DNA of 64,000 nucleotides from Pseudomonas sp. TH15 (GTDB lineage: Bacteria; Pseudomonadota; Gammaproteobacteria; Pseudomonadales; Pseudomonadaceae): contig NZ_JAEKEL010000001.1 in the NCBI RefSeq assembly GCF_016651105.1, positions 1,757,501 through 1,821,500 of the forward strand, in the 5' to 3' direction. The notes under the pieces were generated by a model that was given only the letters and a program-made list of their open reading frames with translations, made no database searches and had not been told where the DNA came from. Positions 39,323-46,337 of this stretch are shown piece by piece; positions within the stretch are counted from its first letter, which is position 1, and the number at the start of each line of letters is the position of its first letter. The position numbers and the translations under genes were made by a program.

Positions 39323-40509
39323 GCCAGAACCTGAGCCAGACGTTTCTCGCCATCACCCGCAACAGCACTGATCTGGAATGGCTGCAAGGTGCCCTCACGC
39401 CGCTGGGTCAGGTGGTGAGCGCAGGGGGAGGCAGCCTCGACGAATTGCTGGCGCTGGTCGACGTGACCTTCGCCAGCCTGGTGTTCGTCGGCCTCGACCG
39501 TGAGCATGTGGTGGCCCAGAGCGCGTTGATCGAAGGCGCACTGGAGGCCAAGCCGATGCTTGCCATCGTCGCGCTCGGCGACGGCATGGACAATCAACTG
39601 GTACTGAATGCGATGCGCGCCGGAGCGCGAGATTTCGTCGCCTATGGCTCGCGATCCAGTGAAGTCGCCGGGCTGGTGCGGCGCTTGAGTAAACGCCTGC
39701 CACCGGTGGCGCCGAACACGCAACTGGGCGGCCTGACCGTGCTGTATGGCGTGCAGAGCAACGCCGACGGCGCGCTGCTGGCCAATCACATGGCGCTGGT
39801 GGTGCAAAAGAGCGGGCAGCAAACCCTGTTGCTGGACCTCGGCCTGCCGCGCGGTGACAGCCTGGAGTTGCTGGGGCTGGAAAGTTCGTTTCATTTCGGC
39901 GATGCCCTGCGCCACTTGCGCCGCCTCGACGCCACGCTGATCGACAGCGCCTTCACCAGCGCCGAGGCAGGCCTGCGGATTCTGGCGTATGCCGGCGATG
40001 ATGCACCGCTGGAAGGCACCAGCGCCGCCGAGCTGTACATGTTGCTCAGCGCCTTGCGCCAACACTTCCAGCACATCGTGGTGAACCTCACCGGCCAGCC
40101 GGACAGCGAAGCGCTGCGCACCTTTGTCAGCCACTGCGACAAACTGCTGTGGTACACCGACCAGAACGTCCTCGATTGCCGCCGCAATCTGGCGGTGCTC
40201 AACTCGTGGCGGGAAAAAGGCATGAAGCTCGAACACGGGCGCTTGCTGGTCGACCGCTACTTGAACAACGTTGCGCCAGACTCGGACACCCTCGGCAAAA
40301 CCTTCAATCTGGAAGTGATCGCGGTGCTGGCCTACAGTCCGGAACTGCGCCTGAACGCGAAAAACCAGGGCCTGAGCCTGTTCGAACTGGGCCCCAGGGA
40401 AAAACTCACACAAAGCCTGCGCGCCCTCGGCGAGCGTCTGGCCAAACGTTCTGAAAGCCTGGCCAAGCCGAAGGTCAACTGGTTCAACCGGTTGCGAGGC
40501 ACGCCATGA
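39319..40509 (+). CDS. tadZ: Tad pilus localisation ATPase-like protein TadZ/CpaE
   Basis: A 396-residue TadZ/CpaE protein: an atypical receiver-like N-terminus (about 10-135, with DFVAYGSRSSEVAGL) and a MinD/ParA-type domain. The expected Walker A site is degenerate (LYGVQSNADGALLANHMAL, lacking the K-G-G-V-GKT pattern), so ATP hydrolysis is doubtful. TadZ proteins place the Tad machinery at a pole. ATGA overlaps link it to rcpA and tadA. Confidence 0.86.
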   Translation: MSQNLSQTFLAITRNSTDLEWLQGALTPLGQVVSAGGGSLDELLALVDVTFASLVFVGLDREHVVAQSALIEGALEAKPMLAIVALGDGMDNQLVLNAMRAGARDFVAYGSRSSEVAGLVRRLSKRLPPVAPNTQLGGLTVLYGVQSNADGALLANHMALVVQKSGQQTLLLDLGLPRGDSLELLGLESSFHFGDALRHLRRLDATLIDSAFTSAEAGLRILAYAGDDAPLEGTSAAELYMLLSALRQHFQHIVVNLTGQPDSEALRTFVSHCDKLLWYTDQNVLDCRRNLAVLNSWREKGMKLEHGRLLVDRYLNNVAPDSDTLGKTFNLEVIAVLAYSPELRLNAKNQGLSLFELGPREKLTQSLRALGERLAKRSESLAKPKVNWFNRLRGTP

Positions 40510-41777
40510 CCGTAGAAAAACTGTTCGGCTCACCCCAGCGCGGCCCCGTCGGCAACACCGACCACGAAGGCCTGAAACTGGTGCTGCACCGCTACATCAT
40601 CGATGCCATCGAAGAATCCGGAAAAAACCTGCTGGAGGGTTCTCGGCAGTTGTTGGCGCAGTTCGTCACCGACAAGGTCGCCGAATACATTGCTCGCCTG
40701 CACCTGGCGATTTCCCGCTATGAAATGGAGCGCCTGGCCGAAGAAATCGTCGATGAACTGACCGGTTTCGGGCCGCTCGAAGTGTTGCTGCGCGATCCGT
40801 CCGTGACCGAAATCCTGGTCAACGGCCCGCACCGGGTGTTCATCGAACGGGACGGCGTGCTGCATCAAAGTGACCTGCGTTTTATCGATGCGCATCACGT
40901 TGAGCGAGTCATGCAACGCATTCTTGCACCGCTGGGGCGACGGCTAGATGAGTCTTCGCCGATGGTCGATGCGCGCATGCCTGATGGCAGTCGGGTCAAT
41001 GCGATCATCCCGCCAATTGCACTGGACGGGCCGTGTCTGTCGATTCGTAAATTTCGCAAGGACATGCTCAAAAGCACCGACCTGATGGCCATGCAAACCA
41101 TCGATCAGTCGATCTTCGAGTTTTTTCAGGAAGCGGTCGGCAAGCGCTGCAACATCCTCATCAGCGGCGGCACCGGCACCGGCAAAACCACCTTACTGAA
41201 CATCCTCAGCCAATTGATCAACCCCCATGAACGACTGGTGACCATCGAAGACGTCGCCGAATTGCAGTTGGGCCACCCCCACGTCGTGCGCCTGGAAACC
41301 CGACCGCCCAATGCCGAGGGCCACGGCGAAGTCAAAGCCAGCGACCTGATCCGCAACGCCCTGCGGATGCGCCCCGACCGGATCATCCTCGGCGAGATTC
41401 GCGGGGTCGAAGTGCTCGACGTACTCACCGCCATGAACACCGGCCACGACGGTTCCATGAGCACCGTGCACGCCAACAATGCCCAGGACGCGTTGTTACG
41501 CCTGGAAACCCTGGTCGGCCTGACAGGTCGCACCGTGGCCGAACGCACCCTGCGGCAGATGATTTGCGCAGCGCTGGACGTGATCATCCAACTGACGCGT
41601 TTGCCCGACGGCCGCCGCTGCGTCAGCGAGGTGGTGGAAGTGGTCGGCGTGCGTGAAGGCATCTACGTCACCAACACATTGTTCCGCCTCAATCGGAAGA
41701 CGGGTTTCGGCTTCCTGCGCGAAGCGATCAACCCGGCCGGCGACAAGTTGCGCCGCGAACCGACGCTTGCGCACTGA
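40506..41777 (+). CDS. tadA: Tad pilus assembly ATPase TadA/CpaF
   Basis: A 423-residue secretion ATPase of the type II/IV superfamily. The N-terminal domain is followed by the catalytic core: Walker A ISGGTGTGKTTLLN (about 219-232), an acidic Asp box (VTIEDVAELQL), Walker B RPDRIILGEIRGVEVLDVL and a His box (GHDGSMSTVHANNAQDAL). It powers assembly of Flp pili as a cytosolic hexamer. Full length, coupled to tadZ by ATGA, and 10 bases ahead of tadB. Confidence 0.95.
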   Translation: MTVEKLFGSPQRGPVGNTDHEGLKLVLHRYIIDAIEESGKNLLEGSRQLLAQFVTDKVAEYIARLHLAISRYEMERLAEEIVDELTGFGPLEVLLRDPSVTEILVNGPHRVFIERDGVLHQSDLRFIDAHHVERVMQRILAPLGRRLDESSPMVDARMPDGSRVNAIIPPIALDGPCLSIRKFRKDMLKSTDLMAMQTIDQSIFEFFQEAVGKRCNILISGGTGTGKTTLLNILSQLINPHERLVTIEDVAELQLGHPHVVRLETRPPNAEGHGEVKASDLIRNALRMRPDRIILGEIRGVEVLDVLTAMNTGHDGSMSTVHANNAQDALLRLETLVGLTGRTVAERTLRQMICAALDVIIQLTRLPDGRRCVSEVVEVVGVREGIYVTNTLFRLNRKTGFGFLREAINPAGDKLRREPTLAH

Positions 41778-41787
41778 GGGCCACGGC

Positions 41788-42672
41788 ATGCTCAAACCGT
41801 TGCTGTTGATCTTAATTTGCCTGGGCTTGCTCGGGTTGTCGCTGCGCCTGTTCTACAACGGCTGGCGTCAGGGCGGTGCCGAGCGTGTGCTCGATCGGCT
41901 GAATCAGGGGCAGCCGCAACTGGTGGTGGATGCGCCGCGTTGGGCCGGCCTGGAGCGTGCATTTTTGCGTGCCGGTCTCGGCCGACCGACCGACCGTATC
42001 GGCCTGTGGTTGCTGCTGTGGGCGTTTGGCATGCTGATCGGTTTTGCTCTCGCCGGCGTCATCGGTTTGCTGGTGTTGATCGTGTTGCCGCCGCTGGTGG
42101 TGCGGGTGTTTGTCAGTTGGCGTTACCAACGGCGCTTGCGACGCATGATCGAACAACTGCCGCAATTGCTCGATCACAGCGTGCGCAGCCTCAAGTCCGG
42201 CCGGACCTTGACCGATGCCATCATCGGCGGCATCGAGGCCAGTGAAGACCCGCTGAAAAAAGCCATGGGGCGGGTGCAGCGTAACGTGCAGCTTGGCGTT
42301 AATTTGCCGGACGCCGTAAGCGATTTCGCCGAACTCTATGAACAGGACGAATTGCGCATGTTTGCCCTGGGCCTGAAGGTCAACCATCGCTACGGCGGCA
42401 ACGCCAGCGAGCTGCTGGAGAACCTCATCAAACTGATCCGCGAACGGGACCAGGGCGCCCGCCAACTGAGTGCCCTGACCGGGGAAACCCGCATGACGGC
42501 ATGGGTGCTGGGTTTGCTGCCGATTGTCATGGCCGGGTATTTCCTGATGGCCAATCCGATTTATCTGGTCGCCATGTGGCACGACCCGTCCGGGCAGCGA
42601 ATGCTGGCCACGGCGTTCGGCATGCAGGTGATCGGCAGTCTGTTGCTCTGGCGGATGTTGCGCAGCCTATGA
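41788..42672 (+). CDS. tadB: Tad inner-membrane platform protein TadB
   Basis: A 294-residue T2SF-domain protein of the Tad inner-membrane platform. The N-terminal helix (LLLILICLGLLGLSLRLF), a central helix pair (WLLLWAFGMLIGFALAGVIG) and a C-terminal helix flank the T2SF domain (MIEQLPQLLDHSVRSLKSGR). The ATG at 41788 follows GAGGG and begins inside a frame open from 41653. It overlaps tadC by 4 bases. Confidence 0.91.
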   Translation: MLKPLLLILICLGLLGLSLRLFYNGWRQGGAERVLDRLNQGQPQLVVDAPRWAGLERAFLRAGLGRPTDRIGLWLLLWAFGMLIGFALAGVIGLLVLIVLPPLVVRVFVSWRYQRRLRRMIEQLPQLLDHSVRSLKSGRTLTDAIIGGIEASEDPLKKAMGRVQRNVQLGVNLPDAVSDFAELYEQDELRMFALGLKVNHRYGGNASELLENLIKLIRERDQGARQLSALTGETRMTAWVLGLLPIVMAGYFLMANPIYLVAMWHDPSGQRMLATAFGMQVIGSLLLWRMLRSL

Positions 42673-43559
42673 CCATGCCCTTGATGATCAGCGCCTTGTT
42701 GTTGCTCGGTGCCGCACTGTTACTGCTTGCCGGCCTAGTGGAGCAGCGTCGCCGCGCGCGCCAGATCAACCGCCGACTGGAAGGTGACCTGCTTCGCGAA
42801 AATCGCTTCGGCAACTTGCTGCAAATACTCGGCGACAGCAAGGTCGGCCAGCACAGCGTCAAGCTCGACAACGAAACCCAGTCGCTGCTCAACCGTCTTG
42901 GTTGGCGCAGCGCTCGTCAGCGTTCGTTGTTCGCGGCTTGCCAGATCGGTTCACCGCTGCTGTTGCTGGCGCTGACGGTGCTGCTGCAATCGGTGTTTTT
43001 CCCCACCGTGGAAAAGCACTGGATCGCACCGTTGTTCGCCCTCGGCGTCGGTTATCTGTTGCCCAAACGCCTGCTGGTGATTGCCGTGGCGCGCCGGCAA
43101 AAACAACTGGCCGGCGAGATCGGCACGTTCATTCCGCTGCTGCGCATCCTCTTCGAATCCGGCATGGCGGTGGAGCAGGCGCTGCGCGTACTGAGTCAAG
43201 AAGGTCAGGCGTTGTTGCCGGTGCTGACCTACGAGTTGCGCCTGATATTGAGCCGCGTCGACTCCGGCCTTGAGCTGGGCGAAGAACTCAACAAAGCCAC
43301 GCAGTTGCTCAGCGTCGACGAGTTCACCGACACCTGCGTGATTCTCCAGCAGTTGTTGTACCAGGGCGGCGGGGCGATGAAGTCGCTGCTGGCACTCAAG
43401 CAACTGCTCGATGACCGGCGCCTGACGCGCCTGCAGGAATACATCTCCAAGATGTCCGCAAAAATGTCCGTCGTGATGATGCTGTTTCTCTTCCCGGCGT
43501 TATTGATTGTCCTGGCCGGCCCGGGCTTCACCGCCCTGGCGAAGGCGCTGGGAGCCTAG
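42669..43559 (+). CDS. tadC: Tad inner-membrane platform protein TadC
   Basis: A 296-residue T2SF-domain partner of TadB. N-terminal hydrophobic helix (LMISALLLLGAALLLLAGLV), central helices, T2SF domain (GTFIPLLRILFESGMAVEQA, LSVDEFTDTCVILQQLLYQG) and a C-terminal helix (VVMMLFLFPALLIVLAGPGF). The ATG overlaps the tadB stop (ATGA). Together TadB and TadC couple the TadA motor to pilin extraction. Confidence 0.91.
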   Translation: MTMPLMISALLLLGAALLLLAGLVEQRRRARQINRRLEGDLLRENRFGNLLQILGDSKVGQHSVKLDNETQSLLNRLGWRSARQRSLFAACQIGSPLLLLALTVLLQSVFFPTVEKHWIAPLFALGVGYLLPKRLLVIAVARRQKQLAGEIGTFIPLLRILFESGMAVEQALRVLSQEGQALLPVLTYELRLILSRVDSGLELGEELNKATQLLSVDEFTDTCVILQQLLYQGGGAMKSLLALKQLLDDRRLTRLQEYISKMSAKMSVVMMLFLFPALLIVLAGPGFTALAKALGA

Positions 43560-43569
43560 AGGGATCGTG

Positions 43570-44259
43570 ATGAAAGCAATGATTGCAGGTGCCTGTTTTC
43601 TGCTGCTCGGCGGTTGTGCCAACACCGGGCAAACGCCCTGGGATGCACTGACGAATTCCGCCAGTTGTGGCAAGTTGAGCTCCGACCAACAACTGTCGCT
43701 GAACCTGGCCGATGACATGGCCAATGACGGCAAACTGCACGCCAGCCTCGCCAATCTGCAAAGCCTGCCGGATAACCTCGCCGATGTGCGGCTGCGCAAG
43801 GCCAAGGTTTATCGCTTGCTCGGTCGCAGTGAGGCCGAGCCGTTGTATCGCAGTTTGCTCGGCACGTGTCTGGCGGCGCAGGCTGAACACGGTCTGGGGC
43901 AGCTCGCCGCGGCCAAATCCGACTACGGTCAGGCGCAGGCGCATTTGCAACGCGCCGCGCGTCTGGCGCCCACTGACGAAAAAATCCGCAATGATCTTGG
44001 TGTGGTTTACCTCAATCAGTTGCGCATCGACGACGCGCGCTTCGAATTTCTCACCGCTATGGAGCTCAAGCAGAGTGATCAATTGGCGGCGCTGAATCTG
44101 GTGACGTTGCTGTTGTATCAGGACGACTGGAGCCGTGCCGCTGAACTGGTCAGCCGCCTCGGTTTGAGTCCTGCGCAGTTCAGTGAGGCGCAGGGCCGCG
44201 CGGAAAAACTCAAACTGCCGAACCGCTCTACTGTTGCGGTTACGGCGATGCTCAAATGA
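43570..44259 (+). CDS. tadD: Tad TPR lipoprotein TadD
   Basis: A 229-residue lipoprotein with lipobox LLLGGC (C16) and tetratricopeptide-like repeats (AEHGLGQLAAAKSDYGQAQA then HLQRAARLAPTDEKIRNDLG). TadD is thought to help place or assemble the RcpA secretin, like pilotins. The ATG at 43570 is preceded by GAGGGATCG. The last gene but one of the tad operon. Confidence 0.87.
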   Translation: MKAMIAGACFLLLGGCANTGQTPWDALTNSASCGKLSSDQQLSLNLADDMANDGKLHASLANLQSLPDNLADVRLRKAKVYRLLGRSEAEPLYRSLLGTCLAAQAEHGLGQLAAAKSDYGQAQAHLQRAARLAPTDEKIRNDLGVVYLNQLRIDDARFEFLTAMELKQSDQLAALNLVTLLLYQDDWSRAAELVSRLGLSPAQFSEAQGRAEKLKLPNRSTVAVTAMLK

Positions 44260-44267
44260 GGAGAGCG

Positions 44268-44588
44268 ATGATGAAAGCCATCCTTGTCTGTCTTGGCTTG
44301 CTGGTCTTGCCGTTGACCAGTCATGCCATTGATGCGGGCCCGGCTTCGGCTCAGCAGCAGGAAACCGAGGGCTGGTTGCAGTTGCAGGCGCGTAACAAGG
44401 TGGCCTCGCCGACGCTGCAGACGGTCACTCCGACCGAGCGCGAGTTGGCCATGCAACGCTGGCTGAAAAGTTATCAGCATGAGATTCCGCAGTTTTTCGA
44501 TCAGCAGCAGGGGGGAAAGTTGACAGCGGTTCGGGGGGCTGATGCCTTTGTAGGAGCTGCCGAAGGCTGCGATCTTTTGATCTTTTGA
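44268..44588 (+). CDS. DUF3613 exported protein whose tail runs into a REP element
   Basis: A protein of about 106 residues with a signal peptide (AILVCLGLLVLPLTSHAIDA) and a DUF3613-like core (ETEGWLQLQARNKVASPTLQ, LAMQRWLKSYQHEIPQFF), a family found at the end of pseudomonad tad operons. GAGGAG overlaps the tadD stop, so ATG 44268 or 44271 is the start. The last residues (about 90-106, FVGAAEGCDLLIF) are encoded by a REP sequence beginning near 44549, so the native C-terminus was probably replaced by repeat insertion. Function unknown. Confidence 0.75.
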   Translation: MMKAILVCLGLLVLPLTSHAIDAGPASAQQQETEGWLQLQARNKVASPTLQTVTPTERELAMQRWLKSYQHEIPQFFDQQQGGKLTAVRGADAFVGAAEGCDLLIF

Positions 44589-44597
44589 TCTTTTGAT
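44549..44597. repeat. Single REP arm overlapping the end of the DUF3613 gene
   Basis: TGTAGGAGCTGCCGAAGGCT followed by GCGATCTTTTGATC and two further TTTTGAT units. It supplies the final codons and stop of the gene. Confidence 0.8.
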
Positions 44598-44602
44598 TTT
44601 GG

Positions 44603-44943
44603 TCGACTGAGTACATATCCGTTGCTGCGGTAACGGCTGCTTATGGTTCCGCTCTTACAGCGGGTCACTTTTGGCAAACGCCCCAAAAGTAACCAAAAGG
44701 TCTCGCCCCGGCGTCCGGCCCCTCGCTTAGGCTCGGCGTGCCTTCGTTCCGGTATTCATCTGGGGGCATCGCCTACGGTCTGCTTCGCTTCGACCTCCTC
44801 TCGATGTGTGCGGCTTCGCCGCACGGCGCTACGCGCCCACCCCCAGATGAACACCTCCACTCAGCCTCCCGAAGGGGCGGGCAGAGCAAGATCAAAAGCT
44901 GCAGGCGAGCTAACGCTCGGCCTGTTGAGTGGTGAAGAGCACA
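44603..44943. repeat. Intergenic repeat element, copy 1
   Basis: Starts near GTACATATCCGTTGCTGCGG and runs to GTTGAGTGGTGA. It holds a perfect 12-bp inverted pair (TTCATCTGGGGG at about 44755-44766, complement at about 44840-44851). The opening sequence resembles an intergenic repeat I have seen in many pseudomonads. No gene inside. Confidence 0.65.
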
Positions 44944-44948
44944 GCGAG

Positions 44949-45086
44949 TTTGGTTTTGGTTTTGGTTTTGGTTTTGGTTTTGGTTTTGGTTTTGGTTTTG
45001 GTTTTGGTTTTGGCTTTGGCTTTGGCTTTGGCTTTCGCTCTTGCTCTTGCTCTTGCTCTTGCTCTTGCTCTTGCTCTTGCTCTTGT
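44949..45086. repeat. Hexanucleotide array of 23 units in three blocks
   Basis: Ten TTTGGT units (44949-45008), four TTTGGC units (45009-45032), one hybrid TTTCGC, seven TCTTGC units and a final TCTTGT (to 45086). The unit length of six is kept throughout 138 bases. It lies in a non-coding gap and ends directly at a REP arm. Confidence 0.95.
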
Positions 45087-45430
45087 AGGAGCTGAGCTTG
45101 CTCGCGAAGACGGCCTGACAGCCAATCAATCCCCAACTGAATGCACCGCTCCCAATGTAGGAGCTGCCGCAGGCTGCGATCTTTTGATCTTGTCTTTTTT
45201 GGGGGGCGCTGGGTACATATCCGTTGCTGCGGTAACGGCTGCTCAGGGTTCCTTCGTTCCGACGTCGCCGGTGGATCAAGAGCAAGATCAAGATCTTCAC
45301 CCGAGCTTGCGCTCATCGTGTTGAGTGGTGAGAAGCAGATGCGATCCCTGTGGGAGCTGGCTTGCCAGCGATGGCGGCCTGACAGCCGACCATTCTCTAA
45401 CTGAATGCACCTCTCCCAATGCAGGAGCCG
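45084..45430. repeat. REP arms and a shorter second copy of the intergenic repeat
   Basis: Single REP-like arms occur at about 45084-45112, 45155-45190, 45350-45375 and 45420-45435. Between them (about 45209-45340) is a shortened second copy of the element at 44603: the same GGTACATATCCGTTGCTGCG opening and the GTTGAGTGGTGA end, with the middle missing. No gene recognised. Confidence 0.6.
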
Positions 45431-45538
45431 TCGCCGGTTTCATTGTTTGCGTTTGTTTAAACGTGTTTCAAATCCACGGAACCTTCCCACAAGGTTTTCA
45501 GGTTGTCCGTCGGACGTGCGCTCTCTAGGCTTGGGTTG

Positions 45539-45779
45539 TCGCTGAATACTCAGCGACCAGGTGTGGAAACCTGAAATTTAAGTAGATGCATAGCACCACC
45601 ACCGTAATCGTTGTCGGCGACTTCTTTCGTCTGCAAACTGTGTCGCGGCGGCTGTGCGTGGGCAGACTTCGGTCTGGCCGGTTGCCTACTTATCGGTATT
45701 TCCACCCTGCGCATAGCTGCCACCTTTTGTCGTGTGGAAACGACAAGAGCTGGCTCCCACAGCCAAGTAGGAGTTTTTT
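45539..45779 (+). promoter_or_regulatory. Structured 5' leader of the DUF6124 gene
   Basis: Two clean hairpins are visible: TCGCTGA-ATAC-TCAGCGA (45539-45556) and TTGTCGT-GTGGAA-ACGACAA (45727-45746). GCATAGC followed by CACC occurs twice (near 45588 and 45710). I recall similar leaders ahead of DUF3077/DUF6124 genes in other pseudomonads, but cannot verify this here. It could be a cis-acting RNA, an sRNA or a leader with a short upstream frame. Confidence 0.5.
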
Positions 45780-46142
45780 ATGGACAAGCTAATTCGCGAC
45801 CCTCCCCCCGAATCCAGCTCCCCGCTCGAAGACGCCATCCGCATCGACGATCAAGTCAAAAACCGCGAAGCGATCAAGCGCGCCCTCGACTTCTATCTTT
45901 GCCCGCCACCTTCAAAACCCTACCAGCCCAGCACGATGTTTCTCGTGCAGCCAAACATCGACACCGAAACGTTGCTCGCCCACGCCTGTGAATCCCTGGC
46001 CTCGGCCAATGTAATGCCGAGCGATTTTGCAGACCAGCTCAGTCGCCCGCAGCGCAACACGGCGCTGGCGATCCAGCAGATTGTGATGCTGGCTGAACCT
46101 GCAGTGAGCCGGGCGCTGGACCGGATTGATCCGCAAACCTGA
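45780..46142 (+). CDS. DUF6124 (DUF3077-like) family protein
   Basis: A 120-residue soluble protein of unknown function from a family seen mainly in Pseudomonas, often in several copies per genome. An acidic N-terminus (ESSSPLEDAIRIDDQVKNRE) precedes a conserved C-terminal helical part (DTETLLAHACESLASANVMP, RNTALAIQQIVMLAEPAVSR). AAGTAGGAG is 8 bases ahead of the ATG. No signal peptide and no enzymatic motif. The long, structured leader upstream suggests post-transcriptional control. Confidence 0.82.
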   Translation: MDKLIRDPPPESSSPLEDAIRIDDQVKNREAIKRALDFYLCPPPSKPYQPSTMFLVQPNIDTETLLAHACESLASANVMPSDFADQLSRPQRNTALAIQQIVMLAEPAVSRALDRIDPQT

Positions 46143-46185
46143 GCTTGTGTCGATTGCTTTGTGCATTGATGCTGCTGGTCAAATT

Positions 46186-46217
46186 GACGCCATCATTTTG
46201 ACATTTTGATGGTGTCG
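46186..46217. promoter_or_regulatory. Inverted repeat between the DUF6124 and autotransporter genes
   Basis: GACGCCATCA and TGATGGTGTC (one mismatch) enclose 12 bases. It could be a terminator stem, though no T-run follows, or an operator for the downstream gene. Confidence 0.5.
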
Positions 46218-46337
46218 AAATGATGGCTATTGTACATTCCCCGCACTCCAACCAGGCCTTCTGGTGGGGTCGGTAGGGATGCCTGAGTAAATGTGAACCC
46301 TGCTGAAACTTTTCAAGTTTTCGGAAGGGAATCTCGT

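Noticed and set aside
44861..45316. Low-complexity frames translating the hexanucleotide array (GFGFGF, KPKPKP, EQEQEQ)
   Set aside because: All frames across a 6-base repeat stay open automatically; none has a start with a ribosome site or flanking protein-like sequence.
44600..45780. CRISPR array
   Set aside because: The repeats are contiguous hexamers and REP arms without unique spacers of constant length.
45586..45792. 68-residue leader peptide upstream of the DUF6124 gene
   Set aside because: Not called as a gene because no ribosome site is visible before its ATG; kept only as a possible element of the leader.
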